The notes under the pieces are model-generated. The model had not been told where the DNA came from, made no database searches, and was given only the letters and a program-made list of their open reading frames with translations. From positions 1-51,257 of the forward strand of contig JACAAY010000027.1 in assembly GCA_013377095.1 (NCBI GenBank): a stretch of 51,257 bases of DNA. The letters are read 5' to 3'. A program made the translations under genes and the position numbers. The DNA comes from Desulfuromonadales bacterium (GTDB lineage: Bacteria > Desulfobacterota > Desulfuromonadia > Geobacterales > Pseudopelobacteraceae). Shown here one piece after another: positions 40,459-48,976 of this stretch; the first letter of the stretch is position 1; each line of letters starts with the position of its first letter.

Positions 40459-40836
40459 ATGCGTCATAACAAATCCGGCAGACGCCTTGGACGAAAGACA
40501 AGTCATCGTGAAGCTATGTTTAGAAACATGGTTACTTCACTGTTAGCACATGAAAAAATAACGACCACTGATGCCAAGGCAAAAGAAATTCGATCGGTTG
40601 CAGAAAAGATGATAACGCTTGGTAAGCGTGGTGATCTTCACTCTGTCCGATTGGCGGCTTCATTCATTCGTGAAAAATCTGTTGTATCAAAACTTTTTAC
40701 AAGCATTGCACCTCGCTACAAAGAGAGACCTGGTGGTTATACTCGAATAATAAAGTTAGGCACCCGTAATGGTGATGCTGCGCCACTTTCCATGATTGAG
40801 CTTGTAGAAGAGGAATTCACACCCAAAGCTGTATAA
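40459..40836 (+). CDS. rplQ: 50S ribosomal protein L17
   Basis: A 125-residue protein starting [17 protein letters not shown], with [21 protein letters not shown]. It is the last gene of the alpha operon and of the whole ribosomal block; a terminator follows 46 bp later. Confidence 0.97.
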   Translation: MRHNKSGRRLGRKTSHREAMFRNMVTSLLAHEKITTTDAKAKEIRSVAEKMITLGKRGDLHSVRLAASFIREKSVVSKLFTSIAPRYKERPGGYTRIIKLGTRNGDAAPLSMIELVEEEFTPKAV

Positions 40837-40881
40837 CGTTGATTTTTTTACCCATAATTTAAAATGCGCTTTACTATTCTT

Positions 40882-40913
40882 CAGGCAGACTTCATAGTCT
40901 GCCTGTTTTTTTT
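40882..40913 (+). terminator. Rho-independent terminator after rplQ
   Basis: CAGGCAGACT (40882-40891), TCAT loop, AGTCTGCCTG (40896-40905), then eight T. It is a perfect 10-bp stem. The T tract overlaps the last base of the minus-strand DUF327 gene. On the minus strand no T run follows the stem, so it serves mainly the plus strand. Confidence 0.93.
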
Positions 40914-41359
40914 CATGTTATTAAGTTCACAACCAACCCTTTAATGCCGATAACTTTTTCAACTATTGCCATGCGATTACGCTGTTCGTTTAAAACCAAT
41001 TTATAGAGGTGGTCAGCTTCTGAATTTATTATACGTATTATTTCAAAGTAACGCGGATTTTGGGGAGTGCCCCCAATTTTTTCTAGACGGTACGCTTCAG
41101 TACTGATGAGCTTTGCCATCTGACTTAACAACTCGCGAAATTTTTTGAAATTTTCGAGGTTTGGATCTTTCTCGAGATTATCACCAGCCGTTTCAATATC
41201 GCTCCTTAAGACGGTTATTCCCTGTGCGTAACAATCCATGTCTGATTGCTTATTGTTAAGCGATACAGCAAATGATGAACCACTTTCAAAGTTTTTTGAG
41301 GTGGTTTTTGAGCTTTTATTGTCAACAGTATGGGTTGTAAGAAGATCCTTAATACGCAT
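40913..41359 (-). CDS. YaaR/DUF327 family protein
   Basis: A 148-residue soluble protein. The segment GITVLRSDIETAGDNLEKDPNLENF, cut here, and the C-terminal 'V-I-G-I-K-G-L-V-V-N-L-I' resemble the YaaR/DUF327 family, whose members end in a conserved I-x-G-L-(L/I)-x-D/N-L. The function of this family is not known to me; in Firmicutes and some other bacteria members occur near flagellar or DNA-replication genes. Mostly helical with no signal peptide. The 196-bp gap upstream is shared with the divergent ntrY-like gene. Confidence 0.6.
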   Translation of the reverse strand: MRIKDLLTTHTVDNKSSKTTSKNFESGSSFAVSLNNKQSDMDCYAQGITVLRSDIETAGDNLEKDPNLENFKKFRELLSQMAKLISTEAYRLEKIGGTPQNPRYFEIIRIINSEADHLYKLVLNEQRNRMAIVEKVIGIKGLVVNLIT

Positions 41360-41439
41360 GGAAGTACCTTTTTTTAAATATTTGTATTGATCTGTAATTA
41401 TTGGCTGTTAAAGGTGATGCAAAAATGCAACAATCACGT

Positions 41440-41467
41440 TTGTTTGTACTGGTATATATGCTATACT
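41440..41467 (+). promoter_or_regulatory. Possible promoter of the ntrY-ntrX-like operon
   Basis: TTGTTT (41440-41445), 16 bp, TATACT (41462-41467), about 90 bp upstream of the kinase ATG in the 196-bp divergent gap. The -10 box is good and the -35 partial. No sigma-54 GG-N10-GC element was noticed in the gap. Confidence 0.35.
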
Positions 41468-41555
41468 GTAAAAAAATTGTTGAAATGGTTTCCTTCTGAT
41501 CTTCAGTCGAGAGTTTAGCGCATACCTTGACGTATAAAAAAATCTTAAAATAATA

Positions 41556-43772
41556 ATGGATCCTAAATTACCTGAAAAAGAGCGCAACAAGCGAACTCGC
41601 GAAGCAATTATTATCATTGTGGCATCGCTGCTAATTGTTTTTCTTACTTCAGCTGAAATTCGTTTGACTCAGTTAAGTGCTGAAACGACACTTGGTAGCA
41701 ATATCATCATATTTGGTGTCATCAATATTGTAATTTTATTGGTGATACTTTTGGTCTATCTTGTCAGTCGCAATGTGGTGAAGCTTTTGCTTGAAAACCG
41801 GTCGAATCCGGTTGCTACTCGATTACGAACCAAACTGGTGTTTTCTTTTGTTGGCTTGTCTCTCGTTCCCACCTTTCTGTTGTTTTTTGTGGCTGCAGGC
41901 TTCATCAATAACACGGTTCATAATTGGTTCAACAGCCAGGTGGAATTATCGTTAAATGAGTCTCTTGAAGTCGCACAAACATATTATAAAAATTCTGCAT
42001 CAAATACACTCTACTATGGTCGACAGATCAGTGGCTTCATAAAAACAGACAAACTCTTGAATCAGGAAAATCTTCCTCATTTAGAGAAATTGATACGCCA
42101 AAAACAGAAAGAATACAATCTTGGTATTGTCGAAGTCTACTCAGCACAACGTGAGGAGCTTGTGCGAGCGACAAATCCTGCCGTTCCCAAAGGGGAGTTT
42201 ACTAACCCATCTTCTGATGACATTGCCCGTGGTTTGACTGGAATGGAACTGACTCGAGTTAATCCAGTCGGTAAGGCTGACCTTATTCGAGGTATTGTGC
42301 CTATTTATTCAACATGGAATGAGCGAGACGTTGTCGGTGCAGTTGTTGTGAATTATTATGTTCCCTACTCCTTGGTAAACAAGATGAAGGAGATTACCTC
42401 CTCATACCACGAATTCAGGCAGCTTAAAATATTAAGAAAGCCTATCCGTACAGGGTATATACTTACTCTTTTCCTGATTACACTGGTACTCGTCTTTTTT
42501 GCATACTGGATGGGAGTGTATCTTGCCAACAGTATATCAAAGCCGGTGCAGGAATTGCTTGAAGCGACCAGATTGGTGGCCGATGGAAAGCTTGATATTC
42601 AGATAGAAAACAGTTCTGTCGATGAAATCGGAGAGCTTGTGCAGTCTTTCAACCAAATGACAAGTGATCTGCGTACCAAGCAATATGCTTTGAATTCAGC
42701 TAACTGTGAACTGACAAGAATAAATCAGGAGATTGAGCAGAGACGACAATATATGGAGACTGTGCTGCGAAATGTTGCTGCAGGGGTCATTTCTGTTGAT
42801 AAGAATGGATGTATTACCAGTATAAATAAGTCTGCAGAAAAACTACTCAATATTAATACCGGCTCTTTACTTGGTCGAAACTTCCGTGAATTGCTTCATG
42901 ATTCACGTTTGGATACGGTAAAGGATATTTTGCGCGACTTACTTGCTGCCAAACATGACTCCATCAACCGGCAGATATTCCTTGATGTGCGAGGTACACG
43001 TCTTGCCCTGCATCTGAATATTACCATGCTACGAGACGAATTAGGCAAATTTGTAGGTACTGTGTTGGTAGTGGATGATCTTACGCAAGTTATAAAAGCA
43101 CAGCGTATGGCTGCTTGGCGTGAGGTTGCACGCCGCATTGCTCATGAGATTAAAAATCCGCTTACTCCAATTCAGCTCTCTGCCCAACGTCTTCGAAAAC
43201 GTTATCTTGCACGATTTAATGATGACGAGAAAGTCTTTGATGAATGCACTGAAATGATAATTAAATCAGTGGATGATCTCAAAAACCTTGTTAATGAATT
43301 TTCAAATTTTGCGCGCATGCCGTCCATTCAACCTGAACCAAACGATCTTAACGAGATAATACGTGAGACCTTAACACTCTATCAGCAGGCTCACCGTGGT
43401 GTTCAATTTGATTTTGTGCCAGATCAATTGTTGCCTCAGCTGAAAGTTGACAGAAGCCAGATAAGGCGTGTTGTAATAAATCTTCTTGAGAATGCCGTGG
43501 CTGCCTTGGAGGAACAGGGTGTAGTCAGTATTAATACTCAATATGATGCTGAATTGAAACTTGCATCTTTTGCCATTGCTGACAATGGTCCCGGTATCAC
43601 GCCTGAAGATAAACCACGTCTGTTTGAACCTTATTTCTCGACAAAAAAATCCGGCACCGGACTCGGTCTTGCAATAGTTAACAGCATTATTACAGACCAC
43701 AACGGTTTTGTTCGAGTTCGGGATAATCAACCATGCGGCGCGTGTTTTGTCGTTGAATTGCCTGCGGGGTAG
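41556..43772 (+). CDS. NtrY-like membrane sensor histidine kinase
   Basis: A 738-residue sensor kinase. Two or three membrane helices lie in the first 115 residues (about 18-36, 48-70, 95-113). An extracytoplasmic part of about 190 residues follows, then another helix at about 305-328. A HAMP linker (SISKPVQELLEATRLVADG) comes next, then a PAS domain (about 400-500). The HisKA helix RRIAHEIKNPLTP has the phosphorylated His at 530, and the ATPase domain has INLLENAVAAL, DNGPGI and GTGLGLAIV. This is the NtrY architecture. It is followed by a sigma-54 regulator 87 bp downstream, its likely partner. Signal unknown; nitrogen or redox control is inferred only from family. The ribosome binding site is weak. 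Confidence 0.88.
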   Translation: MDPKLPEKERNKRTREAIIIIVASLLIVFLTSAEIRLTQLSAETTLGSNIIIFGVINIVILLVILLVYLVSRNVVKLLLENRSNPVATRLRTKLVFSFVGLSLVPTFLLFFVAAGFINNTVHNWFNSQVELSLNESLEVAQTYYKNSASNTLYYGRQISGFIKTDKLLNQENLPHLEKLIRQKQKEYNLGIVEVYSAQREELVRATNPAVPKGEFTNPSSDDIARGLTGMELTRVNPVGKADLIRGIVPIYSTWNERDVVGAVVVNYYVPYSLVNKMKEITSSYHEFRQLKILRKPIRTGYILTLFLITLVLVFFAYWMGVYLANSISKPVQELLEATRLVADGKLDIQIENSSVDEIGELVQSFNQMTSDLRTKQYALNSANCELTRINQEIEQRRQYMETVLRNVAAGVISVDKNGCITSINKSAEKLLNINTGSLLGRNFRELLHDSRLDTVKDILRDLLAAKHDSINRQIFLDVRGTRLALHLNITMLRDELGKFVGTVLVVDDLTQVIKAQRMAAWREVARRIAHEIKNPLTPIQLSAQRLRKRYLARFNDDEKVFDECTEMIIKSVDDLKNLVNEFSNFARMPSIQPEPNDLNEIIRETLTLYQQAHRGVQFDFVPDQLLPQLKVDRSQIRRVVINLLENAVAALEEQGVVSINTQYDAELKLASFAIADNGPGITPEDKPRLFEPYFSTKKSGTGLGLAIVNSIITDHNGFVRVRDNQPCGACFVVELPAG

Positions 43773-43859
43773 GGCACCATGCATATTCAGTGAAAAAAGT
43801 CTGACTCGGTTGTGTCGTTTAATCTTTTTGGTGGATAGAAACAGGAAGAGAGGTTTCAA

Positions 43860-45233
43860 ATGTCAAAAACAATTCTCGTGGTTGATGATGAAAAAGATAT
43901 CAGGACATCATTAACCGGAATTCTTGAAGATGAAGGATACCAAGTGTCGACTGCGGCCAACGGTGTCGAGGCGTTGGAAAGTGTGTGCCAGGATCTCCCT
44001 GACCTAGTTCTGCTGGATATCTGGATGCCTGGTTTAGATGGTCTTGAAACACTTGAAAAACTTAAAACATTATTTTCGAACCTCACCGTTATCATGATAT
44101 CAGGGCATGGAACGATAGAAACAGCGGTCCGTTCAACCAAACTGGGGGCATTTGATTTTATTGAAAAACCTCTTTCCCTGGATAAAGTATTGATAACCGT
44201 AAGTAATGCTCTTCAGATGTGCGATCTAAAAGTTGAAAACGAAGAACTTAAGCGTGTGGCTGGTTATGAATATGAATTGATTGGAGATGGTCCCTCCATG
44301 GTTGCACTTCGCGAACAGGTTATGCGTGTCGCCCCAACACACGCATCGGTTCTAATTACTGGAGAAAATGGAACAGGTAAGGAATTGGTGGCGAGATCGA
44401 TTCACAATTACAGCCAGCGTCGCAATAAGCCCTTTATTGCCGTCAATTGCGCAGCCATTCCAGAGGAACTTATTGAAAACGAGTTATTTGGCTACGAAAA
44501 GGGGGCATTTGCCGGAGCATTGACCCAGAAAAAGGGAAAGTTTGATCTTGCAGATGGAGGCACACTGTTTCTGGACGAAATTGGAGATATTTCTTTGGCA
44601 ACTCAGGCCAAAGTTTTGCGGTTCCTCAAAGAGAGTTGCTTTGAACGTCTAGGCGGAGTTCGACTTGTAAATGCGGATGTACGGGTCGTTGCAGCAACAG
44701 ATACTGTGCTTGAGGATAAAGTCACGAGTGGACGTTTCCGCGAGGATCTTTTCTATCTTCTTAACGTGATTCCGATTACTGTTCCGCCTTTACGGGAACA
44801 CAAGGAGGACATTACGGTTCTTGTAGCCCATTTTGTCAGCCAGTTTTATCGACGCGAGGGGCGAGAGCCTAAGTTGCTGTTACCTGAAGCACTCGAGTTG
44901 CTTCTGCAACATGATTGGCCGGGGAATGTTCGGGAGCTTAAGAACATTGTTGAACGAATAATAATTATGACGCCAGCCAAGATGATATCGGCAGTTGATA
45001 TAGCAGACATCTTTGGTGACAGGAACGGTGTGAGTTCATCACCTTCTTCTCATGACCATCTGGGGGCAGTGGGAACACTTCGGGGAGCGCGGGAAGAGTT
45101 TGAAAGAGATTTTATCATCCAGAAGCTGGAAGAAAATGACTGGAATATCTCGAGAACCGCAGAGATTATCGAATTGGAGCGAAGCAACCTGCATCGAAAA
45201 ATAAAGAGCTATCGCATTGATGTAAAAAAATAA
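43860..45233 (+). CDS. NtrX-like sigma-54-dependent response regulator with GAFAGA loop
   Basis: A 457-residue regulator. The receiver domain has Asp9/Asp10 and the phosphorylatable Asp53. The AAA+ domain has Walker A GENGTGKE and Walker [12 protein letters not shown]. The C-terminal Fis-type helix-turn-helix is [20 protein letters not shown]. The loop that contacts sigma-54, normally GAFTGA, reads GAFAGA at residues 215-220 (codon GCC at 44511-44513). That threonine is important for sigma-54 activation in studied family members, so this protein may act poorly or not at all through sigma-54. It is paired with the upstream kinase. Confidence 0.9.
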   Translation: MSKTILVVDDEKDIRTSLTGILEDEGYQVSTAANGVEALESVCQDLPDLVLLDIWMPGLDGLETLEKLKTLFSNLTVIMISGHGTIETAVRSTKLGAFDFIEKPLSLDKVLITVSNALQMCDLKVENEELKRVAGYEYELIGDGPSMVALREQVMRVAPTHASVLITGENGTGKELVARSIHNYSQRRNKPFIAVNCAAIPEELIENELFGYEKGAFAGALTQKKGKFDLADGGTLFLDEIGDISLATQAKVLRFLKESCFERLGGVRLVNADVRVVAATDTVLEDKVTSGRFREDLFYLLNVIPITVPPLREHKEDITVLVAHFVSQFYRREGREPKLLLPEALELLLQHDWPGNVRELKNIVERIIIMTPAKMISAVDIADIFGDRNGVSSSPSSHDHLGAVGTLRGAREEFERDFIIQKLEENDWNISRTAEIIELERSNLHRKIKSYRIDVKK

Positions 45234-45235
45234 CG

Positions 45236-45254
45236 GCCGTTTATATAAAACGGC
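45236..45254 (+). other. Hairpin just after the ntrX-like gene
   Basis: GCCGTTT, ATATA loop, AAACGGC: a perfect 7-bp stem starting two bases after the stop codon. The tail TCTATTGGGG is not a T run, so it is probably a weak terminator or stability element before the small downstream gene. Confidence 0.4.
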
Positions 45255-45273
45255 TCTATTGGGGAGAACAGTT

Positions 45274-45516
45274 GTGAACATGGATGATATGCAAAAAGAA
45301 ATGGTATTGCTTGAGGATGCGGCAGTGGAACTTTCAACCACAGGAATGAGACTTTTAATGCTGATCAGGGAGGGGACGTTGGCAGGAAGTGAAGCAGATG
45401 GAGAATGGAGCATCAGCAGGGAATCCTTGGAACGCCTTAAATGTACCGGCCTTACTCCTCCTGAAACGAAAGGGTGTGCAAAAGCATGCTCAGCAACAAA
45501 ATGTGGACAACACTGA
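45274..45516 (+). CDS. Small excisionase/MerR-type helix-turn-helix protein with Cys-rich tail
   Basis: An 80-residue protein from the GTG at 45274, which has GGGGAG 8 bp upstream (a TTG at 45259 is also in frame). The core 'A-A-V-E-L-S-T-T-G-M-R-L-L-M-L-I-R-E-G-T-L' followed by 'G-E-W-S-I-S-R-E-S-L-E' resembles excisionase-family winged helix DNA-binding domains ('L-x-x-S-x-x-T-V-x-x-L-I-x-x-G-x-L-x-A ... R-I-x-x-x-D-L'). The tail has three cysteines and a histidine (CAKACSATKCGQH). It follows the ntrX-like gene by 40 bp and is probably in its operon. Target unknown. Confidence 0.6.
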   Translation: MNMDDMQKEMVLLEDAAVELSTTGMRLLMLIREGTLAGSEADGEWSISRESLERLKCTGLTPPETKGCAKACSATKCGQH

Positions 45517-45523
45517 TGAAGTG

Positions 45524-45814
45524 TTATGCATCTAGACTGTCACGTGCCGTTTCCACCAGGTAGGTGTACGTTTCTTCGCGGGTATATATAAAGCGCGGCA
45601 TCACATTGAGAATATCCTCCAGCATGTCCAGGATATTTCCATCGACGCTTCCCAGGGTATTCATTACTGCTTCCATCATGGGTAGGACTTCATAGAGGTC
45701 GTCGCGGTTGAAAGGCGCTGGGTCAGGTATGGCTGAAAATTTTGGGGCTTCTCGATTGGGAATATCTTTTGGGTATTTGAACTTCAAGTCCGATGGTTTG
45801 ATGGTTATTCCCAT
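45524..45814 (-). CDS. Conserved-looking 96-residue protein, function unknown
   Basis: The start at 45814 has a good ribosome binding site (AAAGGAG). The protein is acidic and soluble, with an N-terminal Pro/Lys-rich segment (IKPSDLKFKYPKDIP) and a helical second half (MMEAVMNTLGSVDGNILDMLEDILN). No known domain was recognised. It lies 27 bp after trpC on the same strand and converges on the small helix-turn-helix gene with a gap of only 7 bp. Being last in the trpD-trpC cluster may be incidental. Confidence 0.6.
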   Translation of the reverse strand: MGITIKPSDLKFKYPKDIPNREAPKFSAIPDPAPFNRDDLYEVLPMMEAVMNTLGSVDGNILDMLEDILNVMPRFIYTREETYTYLVETARDSLDA

Positions 45815-45841
45815 GGTGTATGGCTCCTTTTGACAAACAAT

Positions 45842-46651
45842 TCAGTAACCCTGCAACTCCCTCAGTTTTGAAGCGATGTCGTTTTCACGCATCAAGGACT
45901 CACCGATCAGAAAAGCAGACGCCCCATCTGTCGTCAACCGTTCAATGTCATCACGGGTGGAAATGCCGCTCTCGGCAACAAGCAAGCGGTCAGGAGACAC
46001 CATTCTGGCCAGGCGACGGGTGGTGTCAAGGTCGGTGACAAAAGTCCTCAGGTTGCGATTGTTAACGCCTATCAGGGTGCAGTCTGTGCGCAGGGCGGTT
46101 TCCATTTCACTCTCATCATGTACTTCCAACAGAATATCCAGTGACAGTCCCCGCGCTAGTGCAATAAAGTCGATAATTTGATGCAGATCAAGCATGGAGG
46201 CAATCAGTAGGATCGCATCGGCGCCTGCGCAGCGGGCCTCATAAACTTGATAATCGTCGAGAATGAAATCTTTGCGCAGAAGTGGAAGGGTGAGTTCCCT
46301 TCGAATCAGGTTCAGATAGTCGAGATGCCCCATGAAAAAATGTTCGTCGGTCAAAACCGAAAGACAGATTGCTCCGTTTGTTGCATAGATCTGTGCAATG
46401 GTAAGCGGGTCGAAGTCAGCACGAATGAGTCCTTTGCTGGGCGATCCTTTTTTAACTTCGGCAATAATGGCGGTCTTGCCGGTTGCAGCAGCACTTCGCA
46501 GTGCCGCTTCGAAACCTCGAGTTGGCGGACTGTTTTCGATTATCCGTCGGAGCTCACGTAGTGGAATACGCGCCTTGCAGGCCAGCAGTTCTTCACGCTT
46601 GTGTGCAACAATCTTTTTCAGTATATCCGGGGTTGTGTCGGTTTTATCCAT
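45842..46651 (-). CDS. trpC: Indole-3-glycerol-phosphate synthase
   Basis: A 269-residue TIM-barrel enzyme of tryptophan synthesis, converting CdRP to indole-3-glycerol phosphate. The catalytic motifs AEVKKGSPSKG, LRKDFILDDYQV, GVNNRNLRTF and VAESGI are all present. The ATG at 46651 (MDKTDTTPDILKKIV) is preferred; a TTG at 46663 would overlap the trpD stop by 4 bp and add four residues. It is a monofunctional enzyme, not fused to TrpF. trpD is directly upstream. Confidence 0.95.
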   Translation of the reverse strand: MDKTDTTPDILKKIVAHKREELLACKARIPLRELRRIIENSPPTRGFEAALRSAAATGKTAIIAEVKKGSPSKGLIRADFDPLTIAQIYATNGAICLSVLTDEHFFMGHLDYLNLIRRELTLPLLRKDFILDDYQVYEARCAGADAILLIASMLDLHQIIDFIALARGLSLDILLEVHDESEMETALRTDCTLIGVNNRNLRTFVTDLDTTRRLARMVSPDRLLVAESGISTRDDIERLTTDGASAFLIGESLMRENDIASKLRELQGY

Positions 46652-46659
46652 GGTGCGAA

Positions 46660-47712
46660 TCAATCCTTTGTAAACGCAACAAGTTTGTCCAGTTGTGCTC
46701 TGGCCCTGCCACTGTCCATAGCCTCGGCGGCCATCGCCAGGCCTTGCTGGGCGGTTGCAGCTCTGCCGGCAGCCAGCAAACCGTATGCTGAATTGATCAG
46801 CACGATGTCTCTTCGCGGACCGGTTTCACCTCCCAATACGGCGCGGATGATGGCAGCGTTTGCTGCTGCGTCGCCTCCACGCAGATCATGAGTCGAACTG
46901 CGACGAAGTCCCAGGTCTTCAGGCTTCAACGTACTTATGACAACACCCTCCGCAGTTACTTCCGCCATCATTGTTTCGCGTGTGGTTGTTATCTCATCCA
47001 TGCCATCCATGCCGTGTACCACAAAGCCATGTCTGCAGCCGAGTCTGTGCAATACCCCGGCCAGTTTTTCCACCAGGTCAGCCCGATAGACGCCCATAAC
47101 CTGACAATCGGCTCCGGCGGGGTTTGTCAAGGGGCCCAGAATGTTAAAAATTGTGCGGATACCGATTTCACGGCGGGGTCCTATGGCATGCTTCATGGCG
47201 CCGTGCAGGGCTGGGGCAAAGAGGAAACCGATACCGATTCTGCTGATACAGTGTTCAACGCACTCTGGAGTTATATCAAGATTTACTCCGAGCTTTTCAA
47301 GAACATCGGCGCTTCCGCACATGGATGAGACCGAACGGTTGCCATGTTTGGCAACCTTGACACCACAGGCAGAAACAACGAAGGCAACCGTAGTGGAGAT
47401 ATTAAACGTGTTTGTTCCATCTCCTCCGGTCCCAACCACATCAAGGATGGTTTCCCTGTCAATATTTATATCGTCACGGTCAATATCCAAAACATCCTTG
47501 CCGACCCGGATGCGGGTTGCTCGCTCCCGCATGACTCTGGCGGCACCTGCTATTTCATCGATTGTTTCACCCTTCATCCTGAGCGCAGTAATAAAGGATG
47601 CGATCTGGGCCGGGGTGGCTTCGCCTGACATGATCTGGCCCATAACCTCAATCATTTCGCCTTCTGTCAGATTGATGCGCTCTACTATGCGTGCTATTGC
47701 ATCTTTTATCAT
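46660..47712 (-). CDS. trpD: Anthranilate phosphoribosyltransferase
   Basis: A 350-residue enzyme that adds phosphoribose to anthranilate. The PRPP-binding [15 protein letters not shown], the [21 protein letters not shown] segment (beginning KHGNRS) and the GPLTNPAG loop are intact. It is not fused to TrpG. It is followed by trpC on the same strand; trpE, trpG, trpF and trpAB are not in the window. No leader peptide or attenuator was noticed in the 86 bp upstream, which instead hold the end of the response-regulator transcript. Confidence 0.96.
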   Translation of the reverse strand: MIKDAIARIVERINLTEGEMIEVMGQIMSGEATPAQIASFITALRMKGETIDEIAGAARVMRERATRIRVGKDVLDIDRDDINIDRETILDVVGTGGDGTNTFNISTTVAFVVSACGVKVAKHGNRSVSSMCGSADVLEKLGVNLDITPECVEHCISRIGIGFLFAPALHGAMKHAIGPRREIGIRTIFNILGPLTNPAGADCQVMGVYRADLVEKLAGVLHRLGCRHGFVVHGMDGMDEITTTRETMMAEVTAEGVVISTLKPEDLGLRRSSTHDLRGGDAAANAAIIRAVLGGETGPRRDIVLINSAYGLLAAGRAATAQQGLAMAAEAMDSGRARAQLDKLVAFTKD

Positions 47713-47746
47713 GGTGTTACCTCTTCAGGCAGTGTGATGAAATAGA

Positions 47747-47772
47747 AATGGGGATGTATAAACATCCCCATT
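47747..47772 (-). terminator. Terminator-like hairpin after the response-regulator gene
   Basis: AATGGGGATG and CATCCCCATT form a perfect 10-bp stem around a 6-nt loop. On the minus strand it follows the response-regulator stop by about 26 bp and is followed by TTCTATTTC, which is T-rich but broken. It lies just upstream of trpD, so trpD would need its own promoter or read-through. Confidence 0.55.
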
Positions 47773-47798
47773 ACGTACTGGATACACTTTCCGGAAAA

Positions 47799-48902
47799 TT
47801 ATTGCAGGCCTTCGGTTATCCTTCGGATTGCTTCTTTTATCATGGTCTCTGCCAGATCAGGCACAACTTCCCAGACGATCCTCTCAATCACCTCTTTGGA
47901 CGCAGAAGTAATTGCCGCTCTGAGCTGTTCTTCTGTCAATGCTTCCGTTGGAGTTGCTGCCTGAGCTGCAACAGGTTCTGGCGTTTCAGCAGGTTCGAGT
48001 GTCACAGCAGGTTCGAGTGCCACAGCAGGTTCGAGTGCCACAGCAGGTTCGAGTGCCACAGCAGGTTCGAGTGCCACAGCAGGTTCAGGCGTCACAACAG
48101 GTTCAGGCGTCACAACAGGTTCAGGATCTGGAATGATGGGACTCTGTTCAAACGGCTGGGTCGTAGAATTGGGAATCACGGCAAATGGAGAAACACCAAA
48201 GGTAATCTCTTCTTCCTGTGGTGACTCATAAAACGTCGCTTTTGTCGTATCTGCAGCAGAATCCTCTTCAAGCTGAAAAGTCTGTTCATCGATCGGAATC
48301 CAGGGGGATTCAACCGGTTCGGGAGTTTCGGGTGAAAAAGATGTCTGTTCCAACCCCTCCAGGGGGGGTATTACTTCCTCGGGGGGAGGCTCAGCGGGGG
48401 TGAAGGCATCCCAGATATTGTTTGCAGGAACAGCGCTTTCAAGCGTTGACGTATCACCGGGGATGGTCGGTATGGTCTCCGGTATTACCGGAGCTGCAAC
48501 CTCTGCCTGAGGTGTGACGGAGGCACCGAGCGAGCTTCGCTCACACAGTTCTGTGACTTTGGCAATGATCTGCTGTGATTCGAAGGGTTTAAAAATAAAA
48601 TCATCGGCGCCGCAATTCTTTGCTTTTGTTTCATCAAAGGGCTCAAAGGAACCGGTTAAAAGCAGAATCGGTTTTGAAGCTAGGTCTGGAGTTGCACGAA
48701 TGCGTTCACAGACTTCATATCCGGACATGCCTGGCATGAGTGCGTCAATCAGCAGAATGTCCGGGGAAACTTCGATCGCCTTATCTAAGGCTGCCTTGCC
48801 ATTGTCAACAATGGTAAGGGAATAATCTTCACCCCCGAAAATGATGCCAATCACCTTCTGAATTGTGATGCTGTCATCTGCAAGGAGAATCTTGGTGCTC
48901 AT
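47799..48902 (-). CDS. Response regulator with Pro/Glu-rich linker and C-terminal helical domain
   Basis: A 367-residue protein. Residues 1-120 are a CheY-like receiver (ILLADDS, Asp53 in LLIDALMPGMSG, and the KPF motif near 108). Residues about 130-320 are acidic and proline-rich, with a run of near-identical E-P-A-V-A-L repeats coded by 18-bp DNA repeats. The last 45 residues (TEEQLRAAITSASKEVIERI, then VWEVVPDLAETMI) are helical. There is no DNA-binding or enzymatic output domain. Similar receiver-linker-helix proteins occur in Geobacter and Myxococcus relatives, possibly as localisation or scaffold proteins. Partner kinase unknown. Confidence 0.8.
   Translation of the reverse strand: MSTKILLADDSITIQKVIGIIFGGEDYSLTIVDNGKAALDKAIEVSPDILLIDALMPGMSGYEVCERIRATPDLASKPILLLTGSFEPFDETKAKNCGADDFIFKPFESQQIIAKVTELCERSSLGASVTPQAEVAAPVIPETIPTIPGDTSTLESAVPANNIWDAFTPAEPPPEEVIPPLEGLEQTSFSPETPEPVESPWIPIDEQTFQLEEDSAADTTKATFYESPQEEEITFGVSPFAVIPNSTTQPFEQSPIIPDPEPVVTPEPVVTPEPAVALEPAVALEPAVALEPAVALEPAVTLEPAETPEPVAAQAATPTEALTEEQLRAAITSASKEVIERIVWEVVPDLAETMIKEAIRRITEGLQ
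47971..48132 (-). repeat. Nine tandem 18-bp repeats coding a Pro/Glu linker
   Basis: Plus-strand unit GCAGGTTCGAGTGCCACA. Units 3-6 (48007-48078) are identical, unit 2 differs by one base, and the flanking units 1, 7, 8 and 9 are diverged versions. Each unit codes six residues (V-A-L-E-P-A or V-T-P-E-P-V), so changes in copy number keep the frame. Confidence 0.9.
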
Positions 48903-48976
48903 CGGCCCCTCCCCTGATTAATGCCTTCGGAAAAGTGATAAACCAGCAAAATAACTAGCATACCACTATCAAGGTG

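Noticed and set aside
47141..47737. 198-residue plus-strand open frame
   Set aside because: It is antisense to trpD; trpD has all family motifs.
47971..48132. CRISPR-like array
   Set aside because: The 18-bp units abut with no spacers and code in frame for a Pro/Glu linker.
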